This document shows positions 1 through 8,510 of a stretch of 64,000 bases of DNA, in pieces. The stretch is taken from contig NZ_CP012673.1 of the NCBI RefSeq assembly GCF_002950945.1, forward strand, positions 7,268,501-7,332,500, read 5' to 3'. A program made the translations under genes and the position numbers. The first letter of the stretch is position 1, and each line of letters opens with the position of its first letter. The notes under the pieces were generated by a model. It had not been told where the DNA came from, made no database searches, and saw only the letters and a list, made by a program, of their open reading frames with translations. The DNA comes from Sorangium cellulosum (GTDB lineage: Bacteria; Myxococcota_A; Polyangia; Polyangiales; Polyangiaceae).

Positions 1-119
1 CGGACTCTCGGCGCGGTTCGCGATCGCCGTCGCCGACTTTCGCGCGGCGCGCCTCGCTGAAGAGCGGGCTCCCGGCGCCCGCATCCCCCGCGCGCAGCGA
101 CGCTGCGCGCGTGCCGCCG
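1..119. other. window edge, no gene assigned
   Basis: These bases lie downstream of the kinase gene that ends at 120. A short open stretch in one plus frame could be the tail of a gene starting outside the window, but nothing in it is recognisable, so it is left unassigned. Confidence 0.3.
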
Positions 120-1856
120 TCAGTCGAATTTCACGTACGGCTTGCGCGACACCTTGCGCTTCGGCGGCGGCGCCGAGCGGACGCCGGCGTGCTCTGGTGC
201 CATGCTGGCCGCGGCCGTCGGGAGCCGCGCGGGCGCGGGCGTCGCGGCGGGCAGCGACGGCGTCACGGCGGGCAGCGGCGGCTCGGCAGACGGCCCCTCC
301 TCGAACGGCGCCGGCGGCGCGGCGGGCGGCGGCGCGGCGGGCGGCGCCGACATGACGGTGCCGGCGAGCGCCCGCGCTTTGCGCGCCACCCCCTCGTCGG
401 CCTCGCGCGCGAGGGGGACGGCCGGGCGGCGGAGCTCGCTCACGGCGAACGCCATCCCGATCAGGGACAGGGCGATCGTCCCGGCGGCCAGGAGCGAGGT
501 GCGCCGCGGCCGCGCGGGGCGCAGCGTGCTCGGCGAGCGCGAGGCGTCCACGCCGTCGCCCACGATCGCGAGGAGCTCGCCCGTGGCCCCCACCTCGGCC
601 GGCTGGGGTGGGCCGAGGCGCTCGCGGGTGAGGCTCGGCCTCGCCTCGTCGATGGCGCGATCGAGCTCCGCGATGAACTCCTGCGCGCTCCGCGGTCGCT
701 CCTCGGGCCGCTTGGCCAGCGCGCGCTCGAGGAGCTGCGAGAGCGACGCCGGGATGCCCGCGTCGGGCGCCGCCTCCATCGCCGGCGCGGGGGACGACTT
801 GATGTGCCTCGCCATCACGACGACGGCGTCGTCGTCGATGAATGGCGGCCGCCCGACCAGCATCTGATAGAGCAGCACGCCGAGCGAGTAGAGATCGCTC
901 CGCGCGTCGAGAGGTCTGCCTTGCGCCTGCTCCGGCGACATGTACCGCGGTGTCCCGAAGACGGTGCCCGCCTGGGTCTCGAGGGCGTCGACCGGCCTCT
1001 CGCTGTCGGTCATCACCTTCGCGATGCCGAAGTCGAGCACCTTGCAGATCTCCTCGTGCTCCCCTGCAGGCGGCCTCGCCAGGAAGAGGTTGTCCGGCTT
1101 GAGGTCCCGGTGGATGATCCCCTTGTCGTGCGCCTCGGCGAGCGACAGGAGCGCGTGCCTCGCGAAGCGCACGGCGTCGCCGACCCGCAGCCGCCGCACC
1201 CGCTTGAGCCGCTGCCCGAGCGACTCGCCCTCCAGGAGCTCCATCGCGAGGTAGAGCGATCCGCTGCCCCACGCCGCCCCGTCGGGGGAGCTCTGCCCCG
1301 AGCGGTTCCGGCCGAAGGCCACGTCCGTCGAGTCGTCCACGATCTCGCCGAAATCGAAGACCGTGACCGTGTGCGGCGATCGCAGCAGGCTCATCGCGCG
1401 CGCCTCGCGGGTGAACCGCGCCTTGGCGTGCGCGTCGAAGGCCCGGTCCGACCGCAGGATCTTGATCGCCACGTCGCGGCCCATGGCCTCCTGACGCGCG
1501 CGGTACACCGTGCCCATCGAGCCGGCGCCGAGCTTGCCCACGATCACGAACCGCTCCGCGATCGTGATCCCCAGGAACGGGTCCCCCTCGGCCTCGGCGA
1601 GCACCTCGGGGCTCACGAGGGCCAGCCCGTCGTCGGGGCAGCGCGGCAGCCTCGACCCGGCCGGCGGGGCCGGACCGGGCCGGCCCCCGCCCTGGCTGAC
1701 CGGGGGCGGCGGGATGCTGGGCGAGCTCCTCGACTCCAGCGCGATCGCCGTGACGTGGCGACAACGCGGGCATACCAGCGACACGGCCCGGCCGGGCTCG
1801 CCCGGGGAACCCGGTGCGCTGGTCAGGAACTTACCGTCAGCTGTAGGAGCTACCAC
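120..1856 (-). CDS. transmembrane Ser/Thr protein kinase (PknB-like)
   Basis: Predicted 578-aa kinase that phosphorylates proteins on Ser/Thr at the inner membrane. Visible: an N-terminal CPRC pair (residues 29-32) with CPDD near 73, suggesting a small zinc site; glycine loop GAGSMGTVYRA (110-120); catalytic Lys in VAIKIL; HRDLKPDN at about 249-256; DFGIAK at 275-280; activation segment ending GTPRYMSPEQ. A single hydrophobic segment (LLAAGTIALSLIGMAFAV) near residue 450 is followed by an Ala/Pro-rich tail ending in basic residues. The length and layout are usual for myxobacterial membrane kinases. It precedes a Cys-rich lipoprotein and a TPR protein on the same strand; a functional link is inference. 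Substrates are unknown. Confidence 0.95.
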   Translation of the reverse strand: MVAPTADGKFLTSAPGSPGEPGRAVSLVCPRCRHVTAIALESRSSPSIPPPPVSQGGGRPGPAPPAGSRLPRCPDDGLALVSPEVLAEAEGDPFLGITIAERFVIVGKLGAGSMGTVYRARQEAMGRDVAIKILRSDRAFDAHAKARFTREARAMSLLRSPHTVTVFDFGEIVDDSTDVAFGRNRSGQSSPDGAAWGSGSLYLAMELLEGESLGQRLKRVRRLRVGDAVRFARHALLSLAEAHDKGIIHRDLKPDNLFLARPPAGEHEEICKVLDFGIAKVMTDSERPVDALETQAGTVFGTPRYMSPEQAQGRPLDARSDLYSLGVLLYQMLVGRPPFIDDDAVVVMARHIKSSPAPAMEAAPDAGIPASLSQLLERALAKRPEERPRSAQEFIAELDRAIDEARPSLTRERLGPPQPAEVGATGELLAIVGDGVDASRSPSTLRPARPRRTSLLAAGTIALSLIGMAFAVSELRRPAVPLAREADEGVARKARALAGTVMSAPPAAPPPAAPPAPFEEGPSAEPPLPAVTPSLPAATPAPARLPTAAASMAPEHAGVRSAPPPKRKVSRKPYVKFD

Positions 1857-1876
1857 CGCGATGGGGGGATCGTCCG

Positions 1877-2950
1877 TTACTTGGGCTCACATCGCAAGGG
1901 CCACGACGGACCCATCACGGGCGGGCGACACCCGAAGCGCGACATGTCGCCGCAGGACGCGTCGCCACAGCAGACATCGCTGCAGAATTTCATGGTGCCT
2001 CGCCCCTTCCGGACGCACATGCCGCCCCGGCACTCGTCGTCTTCGGTGCACGGAACGCCAACGGGCCGGACGCTGTCCTCGGACAGCAGCTTCGCGCATG
2101 CCCGGACCCTCACCTGATCGCCCGCCTCGATCTCGGTGCAGCCGACCTGGTAGGCCCCTTCCTCGAGCAACGCGACCGGGCACATGTCCGATCCGCAGCA
2201 CGGAACCGTACACCGACGGATCCCCTCGATCTCCGCGCACATCCCGGAGGAGCAATCGCTGTTCAGGCTGCACTCCGCGAAGTACTCGAGCTGGCCTGAG
2301 GTGCCGGGCAGGCACGCCCAGGCTGGACCGTCCGAGACGAGATCGCTCGTGAGCCGGCAGACCTGCCCGGTCATCGCGCAGTTCGTGTCGGAGCAGCAGG
2401 AATCGAGGCAGGCCCCGTCTCTGCACATGCCAGAGCGGCAATCGCCGTTGGAGGAGCAGTCCGCGCCGGACAGGAGCGTTCCCACCTCGGGCCGACCGAC
2501 GGCGCGGCCGAGGCGACAGAGGCCGATCCCCCCCTCGGGAGGGATCCAGCAGACCGCGTCCAGGCCAGGGTCGCAGTCGCTGGAGCTGCAGCACGGTCGC
2601 GCGCAGACGCCGGCGGCGCCCCCTGCGCTGCCCGCTCCACCCGCGCCCGCTGCCCCGTCGGCTCCACCCGCGCCGTCGAGCAGACCGGACTCGAAGCAAA
2701 AGTCGAGCGCCCCGCAGTGGTCGTGCGCGGTGCAGGGCGCCCCCAGCGCGCGGCCGGCAAGCTCCATATCAATGCAGGTGGCATTCCTGCAAAGGGCGCC
2801 GTCGGGGCAGGACGGCGGCCCGACAGCACCTTCTTCCGTGCAGAGCACCTGACCCAGCTTGCCGTCCACGAGGACCTCGCACCCGAGGCCGAAGAACACG
2901 AGCGCGAGCATCCCGCGGAGCAGTCGCCGGCCGGCAGCACGCAGGTCCAT
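1877..2950 (-). CDS. Cys-rich lipoprotein with repeated C-x-D-x-D-C motifs
   Basis: 357-aa predicted lipoprotein. The N-terminus has arginines, a hydrophobic core and a lipobox ending FGLGC near residue 24. The rest contains about five repeats of a disulfide-type pattern (C..N.DC.SGMC, often followed by CC..), typical of secreted myxobacterial surface proteins; no catalytic motif is seen. A Gly/Ala-rich stretch near residue 95 looks like a linker. Its start codon overlaps the stop of the upstream TPR gene (TGATG), so the two are probably translationally coupled. Function unknown; an exported, disulfide-stabilised structural or adhesive role is likely. Confidence 0.85.
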   Translation of the reverse strand: MDLRAAGRRLLRGMLALVFFGLGCEVLVDGKLGQVLCTEEGAVGPPSCPDGALCRNATCIDMELAGRALGAPCTAHDHCGALDFCFESGLLDGAGGADGAAGAGGAGSAGGAAGVCARPCCSSSDCDPGLDAVCWIPPEGGIGLCRLGRAVGRPEVGTLLSGADCSSNGDCRSGMCRDGACLDSCCSDTNCAMTGQVCRLTSDLVSDGPAWACLPGTSGQLEYFAECSLNSDCSSGMCAEIEGIRRCTVPCCGSDMCPVALLEEGAYQVGCTEIEAGDQVRVRACAKLLSEDSVRPVGVPCTEDDECRGGMCVRKGRGTMKFCSDVCCGDASCGDMSRFGCRPPVMGPSWPLRCEPK

Positions 2951-4029
2951 CAGAACTGCACCCGCACCCGGGCTCCCGAGGCGCCCAGCGACAGGCTGAT
3001 CGTCGGCTCGCCGGGGCGGGCATCATGAGACGGCAACGCGCCTCCGTGACCCGGGCTCGGAGCGCGCCACGTCGCCGAGGGCAGACGAGGGGTCGTCGTG
3101 TACGCCCCAGGAGCCCGCGGCGACACGTACAGATAGAGCGCCGCCGCCCCGGAGAGCCCGGCGACCAGAAAGGCGACGTCCGCGGCCACGGCATACCGGT
3201 GCGCGGCGCTCGCGTCCGCCTGAAGGTCGACGACGGAGACACCTTCGCCCGTCGTTGCGCCCGCCCCGGGGTTCCGCGCCAGGGCGAACCCGGCGAACAC
3301 GCCGCCGAGCACGAGCGACCCCGCGGCGACCGCCCCGCTGACGAAGAACGAGGGAGGGAGCGGCCTCGCGTCGTCTGCCACCACCGGACGACGGCGGGGC
3401 GGCGGCCGAGCGGCGGCGCGCGGGGCGGCCGGCGACGGCGGCGGCGGCTTCGCGCTGGAGAGCTCCCGCTTCGCCCCCTGGAGCCGCTTGAGGACCGCCG
3501 TGACCTCCTCGCGCTCTTTCGGCAGCGTCTCCATGTCGAGGTAGTGAACGTAATGCTGCTCGGCCTTGTCGATCTCACCCAGCCGCTCGTGAATGACGGC
3601 CAGGTTGTAGACGAGCACCTTTCCCTCGGGGTCGAGCGCCACCGCGGCCTCCAGCTTCGCGATGGCCGCGCGGTACTCGCCGCGCTGGTAGAGCACCCGC
3701 GCCTCGTCATGCAGCGCGGTCGCTCGCTCGATGCGGCGCTGTTTCGCCGCCGCCTCCGCCGACGGCGGCGGCGGCGCGGGAGCACGCAGCTCCTTGCCCG
3801 CCGACGAAGGCGCGTGCGCTCCGGGCGCGGCCGACGCGGGCGCGGCCGATGCCGGCAGGGACGACCCTGGCGCGGCGCTCGATGGGCCGACCGGCGCCGG
3901 CGGGGCCTGCGCGGCGCGCGCTGGCGACACCCAGAGCGCGGCCGCCGCGATCCCGCAGGCGAAGCGCACGACGCCGCCTCGGGCCGCGGGGCGGCGCGAG
4001 GGAGGCAGGCGCGCTGCGGGGTTCGTCAC
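2950..4029 (-). CDS. TPR-repeat exported membrane protein
   Basis: 359 aa. A signal peptide is evident (RFACGIAAAALWVSPARAAQA), followed by an Ala/Pro/Ser-rich linker and a tetratricopeptide block at about 100-165 (motifs ARVLYQRGEYRAAIAKLEAAVALDPEG is split over two repeats). After a proline/arginine linker come two hydrophobic segments (near 225-250 and 275-300), so the C-terminal part is probably membrane-anchored. TPR domains mediate protein contacts. Overlaps the Cys-rich lipoprotein gene by one base and probably shares a transcript with it and the kinase further on. This architecture recurs next to kinases in Sorangium-type genomes; no enzymatic role can be assigned. Confidence 0.85.
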   Translation of the reverse strand: MTNPAARLPPSRRPAARGGVVRFACGIAAAALWVSPARAAQAPPAPVGPSSAAPGSSLPASAAPASAAPGAHAPSSAGKELRAPAPPPPSAEAAAKQRRIERATALHDEARVLYQRGEYRAAIAKLEAAVALDPEGKVLVYNLAVIHERLGEIDKAEQHYVHYLDMETLPKEREEVTAVLKRLQGAKRELSSAKPPPPSPAAPRAAARPPPRRRPVVADDARPLPPSFFVSGAVAAGSLVLGGVFAGFALARNPGAGATTGEGVSVVDLQADASAAHRYAVAADVAFLVAGLSGAAALYLYVSPRAPGAYTTTPRLPSATWRAPSPGHGGALPSHDARPGEPTISLSLGASGARVRVQF

Positions 4030-4163
4030 GGCCGCTCACCATACCGTAACTCCCGCGAGGTTTACCGCTCCTTGCGTCGCGCAGGCCGGCCCGCGCGCTC
4101 CGGCCGCGCGGGCGCGTCGCCACCGGGGCCGCCCGGCGCCGCGGCCGCGCGCGGCCGCGACGG

Positions 4164-4469
4164 TCACCGGAGCTTGCAGCCGTACTCGCCGGCCAGCACG
4201 AACGCCCGCTCGCACCGGACGTCGACCGTACGCTTCGCCGTGGTGAACTCGAACGTCTGACCGAACGGCGTCCGCTCCAGCCGGGTCATCCGCGCCTTGC
4301 ATGCCTCGCTCGCGCGAAGGGCAGGGGCAGGCGCGGCGCCGGCCTCGCCGCACGCGACGAGCGCGGCCATCCGCTCCACCTCGGCGTTGTCGGAGAGGAC
4401 GTTGTAGACCGCCGAGACGCTGAACGCGACGCAGAGACCGAAGACGGCGAGCTGGACGAAGCGCTTCAC
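4164..4469 (-). CDS. small exported hypothetical protein
   Basis: 101 aa. It begins MKRFVQLAVFGLCVAFSVSA, a good signal peptide or single membrane anchor, followed by a soluble domain with four cysteines (ACGEAG, EACKARM, VRCERA, YGCKL) that could form two disulfides in the periplasm. No family is recognised. It sits between the TPR gene and the thioredoxin-like gene on the same strand. Confidence 0.7.
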   Translation of the reverse strand: MKRFVQLAVFGLCVAFSVSAVYNVLSDNAEVERMAALVACGEAGAAPAPALRASEACKARMTRLERTPFGQTFEFTTAKRTVDVRCERAFVLAGEYGCKLR

Positions 4470-4529
4470 CGGGTCAGCTTACCCTGTCCTGCGCGCGCGT
4501 CGGCTGGATCCTGCCCGGCGAGGCGCCGC

Positions 4530-5543
4530 TCAGAGCCGCATGCCCGAGCCGGGCAGCGGGTGCCACGGCTGGCGGCGGGTCGTGTACTGACCCCGCACGA
4601 ACGCCCCGAGCACGGGCGCGATGTTGCGCGCGATGTCGTCGTCCCACTCGCCACCGTTGATCCCGTCCTGCGGCGTCAGATCCGGGGAGAGCAGGAAGAA
4701 GCCCGGGTAGAGCCGGCGCGGCATCTTGATCTGGTCGAGATCTTCCTTGAAGAGGTCGATGTCCACGCGCACGAGCCGCACGCTCCGGAGCGCGGTCTGC
4801 ATCAGCGGATCGCCGAGCGACCGGTCGACCCCGCGGCACGGATCGCAGGGGTCGCTCGTCGTCATCACGAGGACCTTTTCGCCCTGCGCGTGGGCCTCCG
4901 CCCGCTGCTTGGCGAGCTCCTCGCTGAGCGCGGAGACGTCGGCGCCGATATCGACGATCGAGAGCCCGCCGATGCGCCGGTGGGTCGTGTGCGGAGGGAC
5001 GCTGCCTCCGGGCTGCGCCGCCGGAGGGAGCGAGTCCGGCAGCGGCGCCGCCGGCGACCCGGTGCTCGCCGGCTCCGGCGAGGCCTCCCCCTCCGCGAGG
5101 CCGGACGCGACCTCGCCGCCGAGGTGCATCCTCCACATCCACGCGCCGGCGCCGATCGCGGCGCTCCAGCCGAGGGTGAGGAGGACGCCGAGCGCGAGCC
5201 CCACGGTGGCGAGCGCGCGGCCCCGGCGCCGCTCGGGGGCCTGCTCGATCTCGCGGCGGGCGATCCAGCCGAAGACGATCGCGGTGACGGCCCCGAGCGG
5301 GCCGAGGAGAAGCGCCGCCACGATCGAGCTCACCGCGAGCGTCGAGAGCTGCCGCCGCTCGGGAGGGAGCGGCGGGGCCTGAGGAGACAAGGGCTCCGCG
5401 CCCACCGCTCGCTGCGCGCCTTCGCTGGACTGAGCGGCCTCGCGCGCGGCATGCGCGGCATGGACGACGACGACAGGCGCCTCCACGGGCTCGTTTGCAT
5501 CGCAGTTCGGCGGTGACTGACTCGGGCCGAAGGCGTGGCTCAC
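4530..5543 (-). CDS. membrane protein with DUF4190-like and thioredoxin-like domains
   Basis: 337 aa. After a Pro-rich N-terminus come two membrane helices (residues about 70-93 and 108-132) around a short loop with GWIARREIE, the pattern of DUF4190 proteins. The C-terminal third has the order of a thioredoxin fold: KVLVMTTSDPCDPCRGVD, then VRLVRVDIDLF and PGFFLLSPDL. The CDPC pair resembles a redox or remnant redox site on the outer face of the membrane. The motif form matches thiol-disulfide proteins only loosely, so reductase activity is an inference. Confidence 0.75.
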   Translation of the reverse strand: MSHAFGPSQSPPNCDANEPVEAPVVVVHAAHAAREAAQSSEGAQRAVGAEPLSPQAPPLPPERRQLSTLAVSSIVAALLLGPLGAVTAIVFGWIARREIEQAPERRRGRALATVGLALGVLLTLGWSAAIGAGAWMWRMHLGGEVASGLAEGEASPEPASTGSPAAPLPDSLPPAAQPGGSVPPHTTHRRIGGLSIVDIGADVSALSEELAKQRAEAHAQGEKVLVMTTSDPCDPCRGVDRSLGDPLMQTALRSVRLVRVDIDLFKEDLDQIKMPRRLYPGFFLLSPDLTPQDGINGGEWDDDIARNIAPVLGAFVRGQYTTRRQPWHPLPGSGMRL

Positions 5544-5608
5544 ACCCTCATCCTAGCGCCGGAGCCAGCGCCATGCCCGCCGTACGCGCCCGCCGAGCGC
5601 ACCCGGGC

Positions 5609-6928
5609 TCAGGGGATACAGGCGCGGTCGATGACCCGCAAGACTGCGCGCTTCGTGCTCACACCCGGGCTCATCGTCTCCGTCCATGCGACGCCGACGC
5701 GCTCCCCGGCGAGCGCCAGGCTGGGAGCATCCTTTACAGGATTCACCCCATCCGACATCCGGAGACCTCTGGCCGAGGGCGCCCCGTCGGCGCCGAGCTT
5801 CGCGAGCAGGACTTGCCCGTCTGCCTTGCCATCGTGACCGACCCACACCACGAGCGCACCCTCCCCGCTCGGCGAGACCGTGCGCCACTTCCCCTTGCCG
5901 AGGACCCAGGGCGCCGAGCGCGGCCGCGCCTCGGCGTCCAGCGCCCGCACGAGCACGGTGTCCCCCTCGTTCCAGACCACGAGCGCGCCGGCGCTGCCGG
6001 TGGCCACGAGCCCGAGCCGCTCCCGCTCCGGAGTTTCCTGAGCCGAGGCCGCCGGACGGTCGCTCCCCTGGGGCTTCGCCACGAGGTGGGCGTCGCCTTC
6101 CTTGCCGGCGGCGTCGAACCGCGAAGCCCGGATGCTCCCCTCGTCCTCGTCGTGCCACGCGACGAGGTAGCCGCCGGACGTGTCGGCGGCGACGGCAGGC
6201 CCGCGCGGCTTCCCGGTGCGGCGCGTGACCCCGAGCGCCTTGAGCTGCGGCTGCGCAGGATCGGCCGGCGCGAACTGGAAGACGCCCAGCCGGTTGCGCT
6301 CGGCCCCGAACGGCGCCGCGGCGACCAGGGCGCCGCCCGGCGCGGGCGCGAGGCCGACGTGGGCGCTCACGTCCTGCCCGATCGCGCCGATGCGCTGGAT
6401 CTCGACCGGCGGGTTCGTCTCCCAGCGAGGCCGGGCGTACGCGAGGCCCTCCGCGTCGAACCAGGTGACCGCCCAGACCTCCCCCGACGAGAAGATCCGG
6501 AGCCCTGCCTCCCGGGTGATCGAGATCGCCCGCGCCCTGACGATCTGCCGGGCGTCGCTGTCGAACCCGGCGAACGCGATCTGCGCGTCCCCGCCCTTGA
6601 GGTCCACGAGCCACACGGCGGCGAACGAGCCGTCGGCCCGCCCGGCGATGCCCATCCCCGGACGCTGGATGTAGGTCGCGATGTCGCCCGACTTCACCTT
6701 GCAGCCGGGGAGGCCGGCCAGAGGGGCGAACTCCTGCACCCCGGCCCCGCGCGGCGGCTCGACGCTGGCGACCGCCGCGGCCGTGGGCCCGGCGGAGGCG
6801 CTCGACGCCGACGCGGCCGAGCGGGTCCCCGCCTCACCCGCGCCGGGCGCCGCGCTCGGAGCGCCCCCCGGAGGAGAGGCGCGACGATCGCAGGAGACAC
6901 CGAAAGAAACGAGCAAAGAAAGAGCCAC
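5609..6928 (-). CDS. beta-propeller-like lipoprotein next to the integration site
   Basis: About 439 aa from GTG at 6928, or 462 aa from GTG at 6994. The export signal ends at a lipobox (LVSFGVSC). An Ala/Ser/Pro linker is followed by repeated units such as GYLVAWHDED, GALVVWNEGD, GALVVWVGHD and VGVAWTET, the pattern of beta-propeller blades, so a surface-exposed binding protein is likely. The start is uncertain because the element integrated just upstream. The longer start lies inside element DNA and runs through the attachment core, giving a basic n-region (LLRTKR). The shorter start falls within the hairpin at 6923-6938. Before integration this gene followed tRNA-Leu directly. Confidence 0.75.
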   Translation of the reverse strand: MALSLLVSFGVSCDRRASPPGGAPSAAPGAGEAGTRSAASASSASAGPTAAAVASVEPPRGAGVQEFAPLAGLPGCKVKSGDIATYIQRPGMGIAGRADGSFAAVWLVDLKGGDAQIAFAGFDSDARQIVRARAISITREAGLRIFSSGEVWAVTWFDAEGLAYARPRWETNPPVEIQRIGAIGQDVSAHVGLAPAPGGALVAAAPFGAERNRLGVFQFAPADPAQPQLKALGVTRRTGKPRGPAVAADTSGGYLVAWHDEDEGSIRASRFDAAGKEGDAHLVAKPQGSDRPAASAQETPERERLGLVATGSAGALVVWNEGDTVLVRALDAEARPRSAPWVLGKGKWRTVSPSGEGALVVWVGHDGKADGQVLLAKLGADGAPSARGLRMSDGVNPVKDAPSLALAGERVGVAWTETMSPGVSTKRAVLRVIDRACIP

Positions 6929-6938
6929 TACAGTGGCT
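6911..6938 (-). terminator. orphaned terminator-like hairpin of tRNA-Leu
   Basis: On the minus strand, arms AGCCACT and AGTGGCT with a 2-nt loop (6923-6938) are followed by a T-rich run (CTTTCTTTG). It sits about 25 nt beyond the CCA that marks the old tRNA 3' end at the left junction. The position and form fit the original terminator of the tRNA-Leu gene, now separated from the tRNA body by the inserted element. Confidence 0.6.
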
Positions 6939-6962
6939 GAAGAAGAGCAAGGCGATCGCTTG

Positions 6963-6979
6963 GTGCGAAGCAGAGGACT
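6963..6979. other. attL, left attachment core
   Basis: 17-bp core identical to 26556-26572. The bases just to its left (TGG on the plus strand, CCA on the minus strand) complete a tRNA CCA end, so this side carries the chromosomal 3' remnant of the tRNA gene. The core also lies in an open frame leading into the gene that ends at 7936. Confidence 0.9.
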
Positions 6980-7108
6980 AGTCGCAGCACTCACGAGACC
7001 GCGCGAACGGTAGCGGACATCGGCGCGCTGCGGTGGGATTTTACCAAGCAGTGTGACGAAGCGGCGCAGCGGGCGCTCGGGGACGGGCGGCTGATCGCCC
7101 GTGCACCC

Positions 7109-7936
7109 GTGCGCGAATTGCTGCGCCGCGTCTTGGCTTTCCTGAACGCCTGGACCGTACATGAATTCCTGAACCTGTTCCGCAACGAGGCGAAGCTCGG
7201 GGCGGTCCTGGGGGCCGCCGAGGGGGCGGGGGTCGGAGACGGGCCCGAGACGATCGAGGTGCTCTCCTGGCTCGAGCGCGGGCTGTTCGGGCTCGGGAGC
7301 TGGACCCGTTCGGGGTGGGGCGCGCTCTCCGTGGAGACGCCAGGAGCGCGGCGGTGGCCGGACAAGGGCCGCGTGTGGACGACGCGCGAGGCGAAGGCGC
7401 AAGCCGATCTGGCGCTGAGCGCGGCGGTGCACGTGCTCGCGCTCTGCCTGGACGTGCGCGGGGCGGCGGTGTCGGGGCCGGTAGCGGAGCGGCGCGGCGA
7501 AGCTGTTCGCCGCTGCCTCTTCGCGTACGTGCAAGCGCTCGGCTGGATCGCCCTCGGCAGCCAGCACGGGGACGGGGGCCCGGACCTCGATGCGGCCGCG
7601 AGAGCGGGGGTCGAGGGGGTCCAGGCGCTGTGGCGCGAGGCGGGCCTGACGCCGCCCGCTGCGGTCGGCGAGGGCGCGAGCGTGATCGCGCTTCAGTGGC
7701 TGCGGGCGTGGGCGCCCGACGTGCTCGAGGGACAGGACGCCCGCGCCACGACGGTTGACGTCGACGCATGCCCCGGGTGCGGAGCGCTGGAGGCGGAGGA
7801 GCACCGCGCAGGATGCGAGCGCGGCGAGGCGGGCGGTGTCTGCGAGAGCTGCGGCGCCCCGGAGGGCGCGCCGTGTTCCGCTGGGTGCGGCACCGGCGGC
7901 TTCGGCGCGTGGTCCGGCGACCTGGGGGACGAGTGA
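7109..7936 (+). CDS. Zn-ribbon protein whose 5' end is cut off by integration
   Basis: 275 aa if read from the GTG at 7109. The frame is open and coding-like back through attL (VADIGALRWDFTKQCDE upstream), with no ATG, GTG or TTG between 6941 and 7109. In the excised circle this frame joins the ATG at 26543 on the right end, giving a 328-aa protein starting MKDICAKQRT. Visible in the body: an amphipathic helical N-terminal region and a C-terminal cysteine cluster (CPGCGALEAEEH, CERGE, CESCGAPEGAPC, CG) that suggests a zinc ribbon pair. First gene of the left operon; its stop overlaps the next start (TGATG). Family not recognised. In the integrated state the protein is probably truncated or unexpressed. 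Confidence 0.7.
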   Translation: MRELLRRVLAFLNAWTVHEFLNLFRNEAKLGAVLGAAEGAGVGDGPETIEVLSWLERGLFGLGSWTRSGWGALSVETPGARRWPDKGRVWTTREAKAQADLALSAAVHVLALCLDVRGAAVSGPVAERRGEAVRRCLFAYVQALGWIALGSQHGDGGPDLDAAARAGVEGVQALWREAGLTPPAAVGEGASVIALQWLRAWAPDVLEGQDARATTVDVDACPGCGALEAEEHRAGCERGEAGGVCESCGAPEGAPCSAGCGTGGFGAWSGDLGDE

Positions 7937-8181
7937 TGAACCCCGTGGTCGAGGCCGTGTTGCGCCGAGGCGCGCGGCGGATCGCGCTCTACGGGTTCGT
8001 CCCGGCGGACAGCCCGCTGCCGGACATCGCGGCGGCGATGGTCGCGACGCGGCGGTTCTACGCGGAGCAGGGCATCGCCGCGGACGGCGGTCGCCTCGTG
8101 GGGGCGTGGCTGCGCGCCTACCAGCGGCACGCGCCGCGCACCCTGGTGGCGCGGTTCGCCGATGCGGGAGGTGCGCGATGA
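7936..8181 (+). CDS. small hypothetical protein of the left operon
   Basis: 81 aa, starting MNPVVEAVLRRGARR. Predicted mostly helical with no cysteines and no known motif. It is coupled to its neighbours: the start overlaps the upstream stop by one base, and its stop overlaps the next ATG by four. Function unknown. Confidence 0.65.
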   Translation: MNPVVEAVLRRGARRIALYGFVPADSPLPDIAAAMVATRRFYAEQGIAADGGRLVGAWLRAYQRHAPRTLVARFADAGGAR

Positions 8182-8510
8182 TGCCGACCTGCAAGACGGC
8201 GCAGGCCTTCCTGACCCACCACCACGGCCGCGGGTGCCTCGCGCCGCTCACCGGGCAGGATCGCGCCGCCATGGCGACGTTCGTGCACGCCGCGGAGCTC
8301 TACGGCGTCGGCGACGACGCCGGGCGAGAGGCGGCGATCGTGGCGATGCGCGCGGCGGTCGGCGGCATGCAGCCGCACACGCGGTGGCTTGCGCGAGAGG
8401 CCATCGCGCACGTGATGGAGTGGGGCGACCGGGACGGGCTCTGGAGGGTCCTGTTCCCGGCCGGAGCTGAGGGGCCGAGCGCGGACGCGCAGCGAGGAGG
8501 TGCACGATGA
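8178..8510 (+). CDS. small hypothetical protein, paralogue of 10430-10825
   Basis: 110 aa. Shares with the product at 10430 the layout: C near residue 5, A-FL----C, an AF/ATFVH helix, GDxGRE, and WLAREAIA-V---GDR--LW near residues 70-92. The pair brackets the three pentapeptide-repeat genes, so the cassette probably arose by duplication. It may be an interaction partner of the pentapeptide proteins (inference). No catalytic motif. ATG overlaps the upstream stop in an ATGATGC context; the second ATG, one codon later, is an alternative start. Confidence 0.7.
   Translation: MMPTCKTAQAFLTHHHGRGCLAPLTGQDRAAMATFVHAAELYGVGDDAGREAAIVAMRAAVGGMQPHTRWLAREAIAHVMEWGDRDGLWRVLFPAGAEGPSADAQRGGAR

Noticed and set aside
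6995..8272. Minus-strand open frame extending the lipoprotein gene to 8272
   Set aside because: The extension is Arg/Pro/Ala-rich shadow of the element's plus-strand genes and crosses the attachment site; no signal or homology.
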